Positions 23,218 through 36,300 of a stretch of DNA of 64,000 nucleotides are shown piece by piece. Origin of the DNA: Coffea arabica (lineage: Eukaryota > Streptophyta > Magnoliopsida > Gentianales > Rubiaceae); contig NC_092323.1 in the NCBI RefSeq assembly GCF_036785885.1, positions 1,178,001-1,242,000 on the forward strand, given 5' to 3'. Positions within the stretch are counted from its first letter, which is position 1, and each line of letters opens with the position of its first letter. The notes under the pieces are model-generated. The model searched no databases, had not been told where the DNA came from, and was given only the letters and a program-made list of their open reading frames with translations. The position numbers and the translations under genes are program-made.

Positions 23218-23527
23218 TCCGTATGGTTCATGGAATAATATAAGATTAGATTAATAATCTTATGTTATTTCATGTTTAGTTAGTTGCATTTGATTCATAG
23301 GACCACACATTCCAACTAAGTGAATTAATTCTCAATTCATGGAATAAAATAGTCCTATGGGGAGGTGGTATTAGTCATTATGGGATGATTAAAATATAGG
23401 ATAATGAAATTTTAGACTAATTTATTCTTACAAATAATATAAATTTATACTTTTATAATTGTATAACCTTATCCTCACATGATAATATAATATGAATGGA
23501 CTAATTTGCCCCTACTAATTAATTTAA
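23218..23527. mobile_element. Left flank of an older repeat that hosts the MULE
   Basis: ggtccgtatggttcatgg followed by aataatataagattag looks like the end of a MITE-like element. Its right side continues after 24996, with ccaatatgggctatcc and related words up to about 25740, so the MULE at 23528 appears to have inserted into it. The flank ends with the word gactaatttgcccctacta, which recurs in the array after 25000. Confidence 0.4.
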
Positions 23528-24986
23528 GGGTAAAATATATTAAACCCCATTGTGGTTTGGATTATTGTCATAAAACCTCCTCATTGTTTAAAAACCCCCA
23601 TATAAACTCTTTGTACTTTGGACTTCTTTGGAAAATGGATGGAAATCATCCAAATTGACGGAAAGATGTAAAATTCCAATGCTAACCCCGTTTTCAAAAT
23701 GTACCAATAGTTAATTCAGGATTAGCTGTTATTTTACTAAATTTCTTAATTCATTTGAGAACAAAAAGTAAACTAAGGGGCTAAATTGAATTTTTAAAAA
23801 GATTTCATCTTTTCCAAACAGTCATCTACTCCAACCTGCCTACCTTCACGCTGCAAACACTGATGCCTTTTCCATTGTCATCATCTCTAGGTTCAACCAT
23901 CAATCATTTGTACCAGGTCTTTTTTTTTTTTTTTTTTTGCATTTTTCTTCCTTTTCCTTTTCTTTTCTTCCTTCATACTAAAATGGATCAGATCAAATTA
24001 ATGTCAACGCCAAGAATCTCAATACTAAATTAAGCAGAAACCGCTCAAATTAAAGTCAACTTGTATTAGATTTGGGCAATGAGAAATCAAAATTCAACTA
24101 AAACCCATGAAATTTTTTTCACGAAAATCACTGGATCAAAAATGTCTACACATTAAGAATTACACCCGATAACCCACTTCGCATGTTCATATAAACTTTG
24201 CCGACAGTGGTTTCGCTGAAAGCTCCGAGAACACCTTGGTGGGCAATATGGAGCTTCAAGCCATGCATCGGAGTTGGAGAGACGTCTGCAATGGTGGATG
24301 GCTTGGGGCAGATTGTCTATTGAAATGAGATCTAGACTGGTCTTGTGGTCGTTGACGGACTTGGCGATGTGACCCATACCAAGAAATCTAAACAGTAGTG
24401 CCGATGGCAACAGCGGCGAAGCGAAATTGGTGGTGGCAGTGGATGAGGACGAAGGGGAAAGGGATCACCTGAAAGCTATGAGATGGTGGTGTCTCTGGCT
24501 TCAAGAATCAAGTGAATTGTATGTTTAAGGGAGATTTTGAGTTGGTGAGAGAAATTCAAGTCCGATTTGAGAGGGTTTATCAGAGGTCATGGAGCTTTGG
24601 GTTTCTACTTGTAGTTGCACCAGAAGGGAAAGGAGAAAAAATGAAAAAAAGTTAAGAAAAAAGAGGAAGGAAAGAAGAAAAAAAAAGTAAGATTAACAAA
24701 GTTTGGTGTTGATTTTGCTTCAGTTTTTCTACTCCAAATAGTTCAGAAGAAAGAACAAGGAAAAAAAGAAAAGAAAAGAAAATATAAAATTATTACATTA
24801 CCCTTGATGTATTGTTATCACACTCGCTTGTCAAGCGTGTGTAGTACACTTTCCGTCAATTTGGATGATTTCCATCCATTTTCCAAAGAAGTCCAAAGTA
24901 TAAGGAGTTTATATGGGAGTTTTTAAACAATGAGAAGGCTTTATGATAATAACCCAAACCACAAGGGGGTTTAATGCATTTTACCC
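23528..24986 (+). mobile_element. MULE-type (Mutator-like) non-autonomous element, 1459 bp
   Basis: The terminal inverted repeats are about 140 bp. The left arm starts gggtaaaatatattaaac and the right arm, reversed, starts gggtaaaatgcattaaac. They remain alike through ggatggaaatcatccaaatt and gacggaaag (23528-23668 against 24848-24986). The flanks ttaatttaa at 23519-23527 and 24987-24995 are a perfect 9-bp duplication, the signature length of Mutator superfamily insertions. The interior (about 23670-24850) has no transposase-like frame; the small minus-strand frame at 24153-24410 has no recognisable domain. Confidence 0.85.
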
Positions 24987-24995
24987 TTAATTTAA

Positions 24996-25757
24996 AGTTT
25001 TTTTGACTAATTTGCCACTACTTGGACTAGTTTGCACTTGTGAATGATACAAATTCAAACTGGATATTATATAACCATAATCTCACATAATAATATGATA
25101 ATAAATGGACTTATTTGCCCTTACTAATTATATTAAATTTTTTGACTAATTTGCCCCTGTTCATTATTTTAAATTTTTTGACAAATGTACCCCTATTAAT
25201 TAATTTAAAAGTTTTTGACTAATTTGCCCCTACTTACATCACAATAAAAGGATTATATTACCCTTGAACTAAATTGCCTTTACAAATCATAATTTCTCAA
25301 TCAAATTCTATATAAATACATAACCTTGTCAATTGGATTTTACAAATGAGGGTTTCAATAAGTTCAAACTCAACTCAAAGAAAAATCTTTTATATTGATT
25401 TGATTTTTTATTCAATTTAATTCTAATTAGATTCAAAAAACTATATTAAAATCTACTTTTAAGGGCCTTAATACGTTGGGCTTGAGTGAATCCAACTGTT
25501 TATATATCAAAATCTTGATCTACTTTAGAATTTTAAAGTTTCAAATTATTAAATTATTTTATTTTAATGATCCTACAAATGAAAGAGTACTTTAGTAATT
25601 AATATAGTAATATTATTTCATCAAATCTCCAACCAAACATAGGATAGGATTATTTTCCAATATGGGCTATCCATATCCAATTTACAACCAATCAAACACA
25701 AAATAACTTGAATTATTAATCCGAGAATAATTCAACCCAACATTAATAATTTGAAAA
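24996..25757. repeat. Degenerate array of about 37-bp units and AT-rich repeat body
   Basis: The phrase gactaatttgcccctact, with following aattaatttaaa, recurs with changes at about 25007, 25096, 25142, 25180 and 25214, and once on the left side of the MULE at about 23495. The array therefore pre-dates the MULE insertion. The rest, to 25757, is AT-rich with no gene. Confidence 0.6.
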
Positions 25758-27018
25758 GAAAAAATCATTCAAGATGTTTCTCACATTTTGTAAAATGACT
25801 TTTTTCGCCCTTCATTTTTAAAAGTGTAATTTTATATTCCTTATAAATTCATATTAGTCAAATTTGGTCCCTACTTTAGTTTTCGAGTAACTTTTGATCG
25901 GAATCCACCACATGCCTAGTATGTGATCATTTTTGGGATACAAAATTGTCAAATCAAATTTTACATAATCAGATTTATAATCCCTTACATTTCACATTTG
26001 ATCATTCATTGATTATATGTATGAATAATTTTTTTAAAAATTCATGTATATATTTATTTGATTTCACCTGAAAATTATGAATAGCATTTAATGTGTCTCT
26101 ATTTGATTTCACCTAAATAGGCTAATTGCTAATAATTTTGTTTTAAACCTATGTATATATCGATTTAATTTTACTATGTGAACCTATTCAATATTTGTGG
26201 CATTTTCTCTTTTGCTAATAATTCATTTATTGAGTTTTATAATAAGACCATCTAATTAATGGATTCTAATTTGAATTCTATAGTCATGCTAACAAATTGC
26301 AGTTTAAATCTAAAGTTTCTACTCACCACCTTTAAGATCAACAATTGAAGTTCTTGTTTTGTGATTGTTTTAAAATTTGAAAGTGCTAAATACTTATTTC
26401 CTTTTGTCTTACTTTTCATTTGTTTATTTTTTCTATCTAAATTTGATTCGATATAAATACTCAATAATGTTTAGGATTAAATATCTTATTTGTTTTTAAT
26501 TTTTGAGTAAAAGAAAATGAATATGAATGAAAAACTAACAATTTTTTTAAAATCATATACATATCTATTTGATTTAGTCTGAATAGGTAAAATTAAATAG
26601 AGATATATTACATATTATTCATACTATTCAGGTGAAAAAAAAAAATATATATATATATAAGGGTTTAGAAAAAACCTACTCGTACACATGATCAATTAGG
26701 AATGAAAAAATTATTTTGTAAAATGTGAAAGGCAAAAAAATTTAATTTCTGAAATGTGAAGGATGAAAAATTTTTTTTTTGTAAAATATGAGGGACTATA
26801 GATCAGATTATATCAATTTTGATTTAACAATTTTGCTATTCAAAAATAATCAAGTGCAAAGTACATGGTGAATTTTGATAAAAAATTAGTCAGAAACTTA
26901 AGTAGGAACTAAATTTGATTAATATAAATTTGTAAGGAATGTAAAATTATATTTTTAAAAGTAAGGGATGAAAAAAATTATTTTACAAACTGTGAAGAAC
27001 TTCGTTAACGATTTTCTC
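25758..27018 (+). mobile_element. Second MULE/foldback-type element with about 250-bp inverted ends (1261 bp)
   Basis: The left arm (from 25758) and the reverse complement of the right arm (to 27018) share a long run of matching words. Examples are cacattttgtaaaatgac against cacagtttgtaaaataat, gtaattttatattcctta against ataattttacattcctta, and aaattgt(c/t)aaatcaaa. Flanks are atttgaaaa (25749-25757) and atttaaaaa (27019-27027), an 8/9 match, consistent with a decayed 9-bp MULE duplication. The inner part also looks weakly palindromic. No transposase was seen. Confidence 0.7.
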
Positions 27019-27027
27019 ATTTAAAAA

Positions 27028-27332
27028 TGAGTAATTCCATCTTATCTCAATCGAACCCTATAATACGGTAGATTAGTTGACAGATAGGATAGAGAAATAT
27101 TGGATAAGCATAAAATAAGTAAATGTACGTACTCGGCGAAAGTACAAGTCACACGGAGACCTCGTTTTTTAACCTGGTACCGTCGAGTGTCTATTGTATG
27201 TATATACTATATGTATTTTCTGGGCAGTGGAGGGGACTGTAGACTGGCGGAGAGGAGAGTCCCCCACCAGTGTTTTTGAGTAGTTAGGGCTTTAATAATA
27301 ATTGAGTTCTTCTTCTGTACAAGCTTATTTGA
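27028..27332 (+). promoter_or_regulatory. Promoter and 5' leader of the HUA1-like gene
   Basis: The MULE-like element ends only 315 bases before the ATG. The gap holds a TATA-like tatatactatatg at about 27201-27213 and a GC-richer leader (about 27225-27330). Confidence 0.4.
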
Positions 27333-30300
27333 ATGGCGAATCAGATGTACAGGTTTAACTTTAGCAGTAACTACGGTGGAGGGGGAGAAGCAGCAGCAGC
27401 AGCAGCTAATCTGTATAATACTAACAGCTCAAGATCCATGGTTGCAGACTCATTCCTATCCTCCTCCGACGCCTCATCATTGCTGGGCTCTTCCAGGTAC
27501 CTAACTTCCTCCGACCCGCTCTTCTCCTCGTCAGCGGCCCGCCTCTTCAGCCACTCCGACAGTTATTCGTTTAGAATTCCAGGTCTCGACGCCGTTTCTC
27601 CCACCACAACCTCGAAGCCCGCTTCTTCTTCTTCTTCCTGGCCTGGCCCTCCCGGTGTTGACGTTGCTGACCCTTTTCTTCTGGCTACTTTAAAACGTTC
27701 CTCCTCCCAAGGTAAGGGCTTTCTCCCCCGATTTATTTACTCCCTCCATTTTTCCCTAGCCTATCATTCAACTACTCATTGCTGCATTACCACCTACGGC
27801 CATTTCTCACCCATTAAGCTTCATTTCTTTTGGGTTGACTTTCAATCAAAGCCACTGCTTTTTTCTTTTCGATCATTTCTCCAGTATGATGCTTAGTCCA
27901 CGGTTATTTAAATGGTTGTTCCAAACATGAAGAAGAACGGTCTTGACATAGTTCTGCCAAATGATTGCTAAACACTTTTCCTTTTTTTTTTCCCCTGTGG
28001 GATTCTGAATTATTCACAAGTGAGGTCTGTGGATGCAATTTCAGAGAGTATGGTTTAGCTAAGGAGCAAGTCCTTTAAGGTCTTTTCACTCGTGCACATT
28101 CTGTGATTGCTCCTTTAATGTGAAGATGAAACTCTATTAATAAGTGACGTTTACTTGAATTTTGGTTTCATCATTTTTTTGGGTGATGGAAACTAGTTAT
28201 CTCGTTGATGTCTTACTTGCTAACTGCTATCCAGATCTCATGATCATTGTATGCTTTTGCCCATCCAAATAACTCCTAGTCAACTGGTGAATATCAAACC
28301 ACCTGGCTGAAGTGAATTTGATGAATAGTTGGTCAGAGAATCTCAATCTTACGTACAACTTTAAATTTGCTGATTATTTCCGGTGTCTTGAGGCGTTGTG
28401 CCATGAAATTTAACGTTGAAGCTGAAGTAGCATCTACTTGCACAGTGCTCTTATGGTTGAAGCCTTTTCCTTGAGGTCCTTATATTGATAGAAACTTGAG
28501 TGAGTCATCCTATGACGGTAGTTGCATCATGCTAAGCTCAGCTTGATCAATACAATTTTTCTTGGTGGATCAAGTATCTATTTCTTGAAATGATGTTTGG
28601 AAAATAGTTTTTTCTGTTAAAAAACTGTCTTTAAGTTTTGACAGGACTTGTGCCTTTTTCAATAGATTATTACGGGCCATATAGGCCTAGCCTTGTACAT
28701 AAATCAACAAAACCAGGGGGCTTGTGAGGGATTTCCTATTAGAGTCTGTGGTCTTACAGTATCTTTGGCTCAAGAAAGCAGAGAATATGGAATGAAATGT
28801 TTATCTTCTTCTTACTTGGAGGAAGTTGAAGGGAAGGGAGAAAATAATTCGATGCTGTTTGGATGGAAGGAAACGAAAAGAAAGGAAAGGGGAGTGAATA
28901 AAAGAAGTATTTATCTAACATGTTGGGGTAAATGTGATAGGAAAAGACAATTTTTGTGTAAGAGGACAGATAGGAAAGGGAACAATTATTAAAAACTCTA
29001 TATAATTTAGGGTACTCATTAAAATGGTTTTCTATCTCTTCGAGTCTATCCACTTTTGGGTAAAATGAAACTTGAGTCTTATAGCTTTATCTTGTCACTC
29101 CCTTTATTTCCATACCATTCTTTTACATATCCTACAGACCATCTAATCCTTCCTGTTCCTTTCCTTTCCTTTTCTTTGATTCCATCAATCTGAGAGTGCT
29201 TAACTTGTCAGTGGCAGAAAGAAGGAATCAATTTGCCTCCACATATCAGATGTGATGACTCATAATCTTACTCTTTATCTCCGCCAATTCCCTCCAGTTT
29301 GGTAGGAAAGGAGCGTTTGGCTAAGTAGCCACGAGGAATGCCTGGCTTTCTGGTTGTGCTTATCTTCTTTTGTCCACTTCTTCATAAGAACTGAGTCATT
29401 TATCACTTACTTTTGCTTCATCTGTTGTTTCTTTTCTTACCCAGCCATGATTCCTGTTCTTGGCACGTCAAAGATGAGATATAAGTTCTATATGTATGAT
29501 GTAATATTGGTCACTAAAACATGTAATTTCATATTTAGCTAGTCTTCATAATTGCAACGATTGTACATTGTAATATTCATCTTATTTTCTCTTTCTGGAT
29601 TTTCTGTTTTGCTAGCCCTTTTGAAACATGTAAACTATGCTAATACATTAAGGTATATCTTGATGTGTCTTTTCCTTTTCTTTTTCTATATGTCTATGAT
29701 CTATCATAGCACTCTATCATCAGACTGTTTTTGGTGCCCATAACCCAATTGGGCAAACCGAAGCTTGGTTTTCCACCAACCCTTTAGCCAAGCGCCCTAG
29801 ATTCGAGAGTGCAGGCAATTTGCCCATTTATCCCCAGAGACCTGGAGAGAAGGACTGTGCCTATTATATGCTTACAAGAACCTGTAAATATGGAGATAGC
29901 TGCAAATTTGACCATCCTATTTGGGTTCCAGAGGGTGGAATCCCAGATTGGAAAGAGGTGATGGTTTACTGCTATTATCTATCCTACTAGTGAGCTCGTG
30001 CATTATTTACTATATTACTAGATATTATGATTATTATTCTATGTTCAGCTGGCAGAGCCTACATACCTTATTAACGTAGTAAATATAAGTGGTGTCCTGT
30101 AGATTCTGTTCTGGTGAACTCTATGATATTCCTAACTTAAGTTGCTTTAGTGGTAGGTAGACCAATCTATGGATTTTTACCTTGAGTTGCATCATGCAGT
30201 GAAACCGTGTAACTGCACATGCTAGTAACTTTTGTTCAACCCTTCTTTTGGTTCATTTGTTTTTAGCATCTTTACCTTTTAAGACTACTAGATAACTACT

Positions 30301-33300
30301 TCCATCATTATATGGTCATAAATCTTATCAGTATTTTCTAGGTGTCTTGACTTCTCATTAGCAATTTTGACTTTTTTTTTTCGTTTTCTTTTTCATTGTT
30401 CAATTGCGTGCAGTTCTTGTCTGCCTTTGCATATGAACATGTGATGCTGGAACTTGGTCATCTCTCATAGAAACATTCAGTGCGCGCGCACACACCTAGG
30501 CACTTCATTTTATGAGCTCAACAGTGTCATTTTAGTTGTATACCTCTTAAAAATCAGCTGACTTTTTTGTTATGTGCTTTGGCGGCACCACCTGTTAATA
30601 CATGATAAGTTAGAATTGCTGAACGATTCAGGCAGCATATTTGAAAAATGCAATTAGTTGTGGGTTTGGAAGTGTATTTGTAACTAGCATAGAATATGAA
30701 GATTGAAATAATTTATTCTGGTATTTAACAGTCAAAGTCTGCTGGGTTCTTATTACATGTTATGACAAGTTGATTGCATAAAATTCACATCTTTGTTGAG
30801 GGAAAGTTTTTGTGATAGTCTGGCAGTAACTTGAATCTAGGTCTACTATTGGAGTTTTAAATTACTATATACATGATGTTGCTTTTATATCTGGTGTCTT
30901 GCTTTAGTGTTTCTGGTTGGTTGAATTTTGCCATTGAAATTTCTGGATGAAACTATTGACGGTTCGATTCTGGTATTTCTTAATATTTCAGGTGCTTTTC
31001 TCCTTATCAGATTGGCATGCATTTAAAATTTGGCTGACGCCTTTCATTGGTTGTGCATTTCAAGCTTTTAGACATTTAATCTCTTCTCTTCAAAAGTTTG
31101 CGACTATTTTAGTTATAATGAATTGGATTTGTATCACAATTTCTGTTTTCTGCTTCCTACTTTAGTTTGGTTGTACTCCCACCTTTGATTTTTAATAATG
31201 GTTTGCCTGCAAAATTGAGGAACATCTACCATGAACTTATGTAGGTCCCACTTGTTGATACAAGTGAACCCTTACCAGAGAGACCAGGAGAGCCAGATTG
31301 TCCGGTAAGCAAAAGTTTTGTGTTGTTTAGTAGCTTAAAAATGACTGTAGTCCATAGTTGACTGATCATTTCTTTTATTCCTCATGTACCAGTTTTTTAT
31401 GAAGACACAAAGATGCAAATTTGGAACGAGGTGCAAATTTAACCACCCAATAGAGAAAATAACTCCTTTGGTAGGCTCTGCTGAAATTGGCAATTATGTG
31501 TTCCTCTGAGTTAACATGCTGTTTCACTGTTTTGTATTATTATTGGTACCTAGGTTGCATTGGAGACCAATTCTGCTGTATTGCCTGAGAGGCCATCTGA
31601 ACCTCCATGTGCGGTATGATATAGGTTTACTTATTGAGGATTCTTTTTTGCTTTTTTAGTTATATATCAGTTTATATGCTCATGACTAAGTTGATCTGAA
31701 ATTCAAGCAGTTCTATATGAAGACTGGACAATGTAAATTTGGTGCAACCTGCAAATTTCATCACCCAAAAGATCTACAGATATCAACAGCTGGACAAGAA
31801 AATAGCTTTGGTGAGCAGAGCAAATTATCTACTAATGAAACAAGTGGAGATTTCAAGGCAGTGAAGCCACCCGTTACTCCAGCAATGATGCATAATACGA
31901 AAGGACTGCCTATTAGATTGGTAATATATGCTTTCTTATGTTTAGCTCATATATGGATTCTATGAAGGGACCCATTTCTTATGGGAATTTTGCTTTTGCA
32001 TATTAGAGTGGTAATACCTTATGCTGAGCATACTTTAACATATGCTTTCTTATCTTTAGCTCATATATGAATTCTATGAAGGGAGCCATTTCTTATGGGA
32101 ATTTTGCTTTTGCATATTAGAGTGGTAATACCTTACGCTAATCATACATTGCACTAGACCGCAGTAAATTCCTTTTTTGGGAATTTATGAAGTCTGATAT
32201 CTGAATTTTTTATTTTCTAATCATGAAAGATACAAATAATTTGCCTGGTTATGAGGTGGAATTAGTGACTGATGGGTGTAAGCCTTTAGGACTTGGTAAG
32301 TCATAAAATATTTCTTCCTAGTTAATTAATACTTGTCAAACAGGGGTATAGCAATGGGCACACGTCATTAGTTTGGAGTGGTTGGGTTGGAGTACATTGT
32401 AAGCGGTAAATTGCTAGCTCACCTTCATTATCCAAATAACATCCCGCTTTCTCTCTATCTCTCTCTCTCTCTCTCTCTCTTGAACTGGATCAGGAGTGCT
32501 TAGTTACCCGACGAGTTTTAATTTAATCCAATCCACAATAGTCTTCTTTTGAGTAATAGATCTTGCAAATAAAAAATGATATTAATGGACTTGATAAAGA
32601 TAAGAGGCAACATATGCATTTTGCATAATGATACCATCCAGCCTTTATCGCAGTACAAATATTTCCAAACAACCAAAGCAAATTAATTTTATCCATTCAC
32701 CTGGGATAACAAGTTTAATAGGGATTCACCCATATTATGAAATCCAAGCAAACATGAGGTGGCATTTTATTTGAAATGCAATTTTGTCACCTGAATGCCT
32801 GTTTTCAAATAAAGGCTTTACTAAGGAGAATTTCTCAATAATTGGTTGCTCCAATAATGGATTCCTGCCATTTGGAATCACTGTTTTTTTCTTCCTTCTT
32901 TTTATGTGTTTGTTTCTCCTGATTAGTCTGATTAAACCCTGTTATAAAAGGGCTAACTACAAATAGACAAGTCTAAGTTGTGTTTACGGTGTACAATATC
33001 CGATTACCATTTTTATACTGTTCATATATTACTTTTCATGTCATTGTCATCAGCTTGTTAATGTCATTGGTTTGTAGTCAATTTTGCCTTCCTAAACTGA
33101 ATCTGCTGTGGTGAATTTACCTATAGCTTCTTTATCTGCTTTTATCAGAAAAGAGGTTATTCAAATCATCCTCTAGCAGTTTTGTCCTAGAACACAAAAC
33201 AAACCTGTCTCTCTAAGCATTCCTACCCAGAAAATCAATGAGGTTTGGAGAATTAGCCCATAGATTGATGGTAACTTTCCTATGTGGGTCCCAGAGGATA

Positions 33301-36300
33301 GTTTAATCTTCTTTGAACTCCAATTCAAAGTTAATGCATCCCTAGTATTGTGTCTAATTGTATTCTCAACATGTTATCATCTTCAGTCACGAATCTGTGT
33401 CATTTGCTCAATCTTTTTTTCTTTTTTTTTTAACATCATCTTTTCCCTTAATTTCCAAAGTCATGACCTTCCAACCTTGTACTGAAAATTCTTAGTTATT
33501 ACTTGTGTTAGATTCGGAAGTTTGTAATATTCAAGCTAAATTTTGAAAGACAGATGAGGTACGTGTTTGATATGGTTTAACTGGATTTCTAACAATGGAA
33601 TTACATTGTTGACTATGTGACTAAACACATTTGGATTTTCATATGCCTTTTGGGGTTGGAGAACATGCATTGGAATACTAGATATATGCTTAAAACAAGA
33701 CTATCATTATATACTTGCTCCATTTTCACACAACCATTTTCATATGAAATCTAACGGTCAAAATTGAAATTATGTGTTAGATTGTTGAATATATAAAAGT
33801 AGCAGATGCCCTATTTAACGGAGGCTTTATAACTCCTTTTCTACTTTTGGCTCTTGGTTACTCATTCAAAACTCTGGACATCAAAAAAAGAAAAAAAAAA
33901 GGGTCATTGTGGTAGCATGAAGCTCCTGACATTGTGGCTTGATATAGTGCTGTTCATGAACAGTTGAACTTCCCTGTCAAACTCCAACAAATGCTAGATA
34001 AAATTTTAATGTATATTATAACTTTCGCTTCTGGGATTCGGTGGCCATATTTGAAATCTGGGCTCTGAGTTTTATATCCTGCTTAGACATTTTTCTCTCT
34101 GGCAGGGAGAAGTTGATTGTCCATTCTACCTGAAAACTGGCAGGTGAGTTTAGCAGGCTATGAAAAGCTGGAACCACTTTCTTCTTTCTTCATTTCCTTT
34201 TCAAATTCTGTTAGAAGGGATGATTTTTCTGATTGTTTTCATTTTTTTTCCTTGCATCATGAGTCAGCTGCAAGTATGGTCAAACATGTCGGTACAATCA
34301 CCCAGATAGAAATGGTAAACTGTTTCTCATAAGATGTGTTATTAAATATTGTTTAGTGCATTTTTGTTTTTTCGTCAACACAATGCTAGAGAATTAATCT
34401 TTTAGGAATTTCAGCAATCAACCCCCCTGCTGCTGCTATAGGTGCAGCGTATATAGCCTCTCCTGCACCAAATTTAAGCATCGGAATTGTTAATCCAGCT
34501 GCATCTATCCTGCAGACTTTTGACCCAAGGCTGACACAGACAACGGTGAGATAGAGATTATTTATGCTTACAGCTCTTTGTACAATATCTAATACATGTT
34601 TTGGCAGACTTGTGTTTCATGTGATGTATATGTAAGATGGACTAAACCCTTGCTTTTCTTGCCTTTGTCTTCCCCCATATAAGTCCTTGTACGTCTAGCT
34701 GGAATACCATAAACTTCACTCTACTAAGAAAAGTTAAATTTCTATTATTGCAGGTTGGATTGGCCGCTGCTATCTACCCACAACGACCTGGAGAGGCTGC
34801 GTGTGATGTCTGTATTACCTTGATTTTCAAGAATTTAACTTAAATGTCCTAGGAATATGATTTCCGGCAAACCACATGTATTGGCTACTTAGGATTTTCC
34901 TTTGCTTATGAGCTGCAGACCTTGTTTTCTTGACTTGGATGGAAGCATGGTCTTCATTTTGCTAAAAAATAGCTTTCTCCACTCCAAAATTATCTTTACT
35001 TATGTTCATTTTCTCCTTTCAGAAATATAAGACTGTTCTAAACTGTATGTTGCTCCGATGAGAGCTAGAGGAAATTTCATTGTGGATAGATGCCCCTTGG
35101 CCTTTCTCTAATTGTTGACCAAGTGAGGTGGTTAAAATTTTGTAGATGAAACCAATTGATGTTAAACTTCTACCTCCTTTTTTTTTTTCAGTTCTCGCAT
35201 TTTGTGAATGAATAAATTCGTTTACCAGCTAAATCCACCTCTCTGGATAGATGCCTCTTGGCCTCTCTCTAATTTTGACCGAGTGAGATTGTTAAACATG
35301 TGTAGATAAAACTAGTTGACACTAGACTGCTACTTTTATTTAGTTGTTGCATTATGTGAATGAATGAATTTGTTTACTAGCTAAATGAACCTCTCTCTCT
35401 CTCACACGTGTGTATGTGTTTCTTGAATGTGTCCTTTGCTGTTGTAGTTCTATATGAAAACTGGGGAGTGCAAATTTGGTCAAAGATGCAAATTTCATCA
35501 TCCTATTGATCGTTCAGCTCCCATAATATCAGGAAAGGAAACTCAGCAGGAAAATGTTAAGCTCACTCGTGCAGGCTTACCCAGGAGAGAGGTACCTTAT
35601 CTTTTATATGTCAATGCATGTTTATTTTCGCACTTTCCTCTTCTTGTACATCCTCATCTGAGGATTTTGATTAGCTGACATTTTAGGTCTCATTGCTAGG
35701 CATGGAATGGTTTGTGAAAGCAAATATATATATATTTTTTGCTACTTAGCATACAGGGTAATCTATTTCTGCACTACAGTACCTCGGTGGTGGTTGGTTA
35801 GCTGGGGTTGGAGAAGTGTTTAAGATGATGGGCGGCTGCCTTTCATAAATTATGTTGGTGTTACCGTTTGGCCAATCTGCCTTTTATATGAGATGATATC
35901 AATTTGCATCTCATTTTGTCAGCATTTACATGTTTTTTAGTTTTAATATTATGATTTAGGATGCTCATTTGCTATGAGCCGATGTAAACCAAGAACTCTT
36001 TGGGGGCCTTGGGTACGATTTAGGACATGCTACTTGTCAAGACAAGGAACATATGAAATTAATATTCGCATATCAAAATGAGCATCTGCCAATGTTTTGA
36101 AGCTAAAAAAAGCATTGTTTAAGGGGTGTAAAATGCCATGGAGATTGTAGCTCGTCTTGGGAGCGGTGTGGCTGGTGGCAGGAAGACAGAGTTGTAGGAA
36201 GTGGCAAAGTAAAAGAAAATGAGGACAGCTGGCTAAGAAAGGAAACAGAGAGGGAACAGGGTTGAGTAAACAGAAAGAATAAGGTAGAAAGAGGTTTGGA

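Noticed and set aside
24153-24410. 85-codon minus-strand ORF inside the MULE as a transposase or captured gene
   Set aside because: No domain recognised and no splice support; the length is expected by chance.
27712-27896. Extension of HUA1-like exon 1 past 27711
   Set aside because: gtaagg at 27712 is a strong donor, and exon 2 joins in phase to restore the conserved [13 protein letters not shown].
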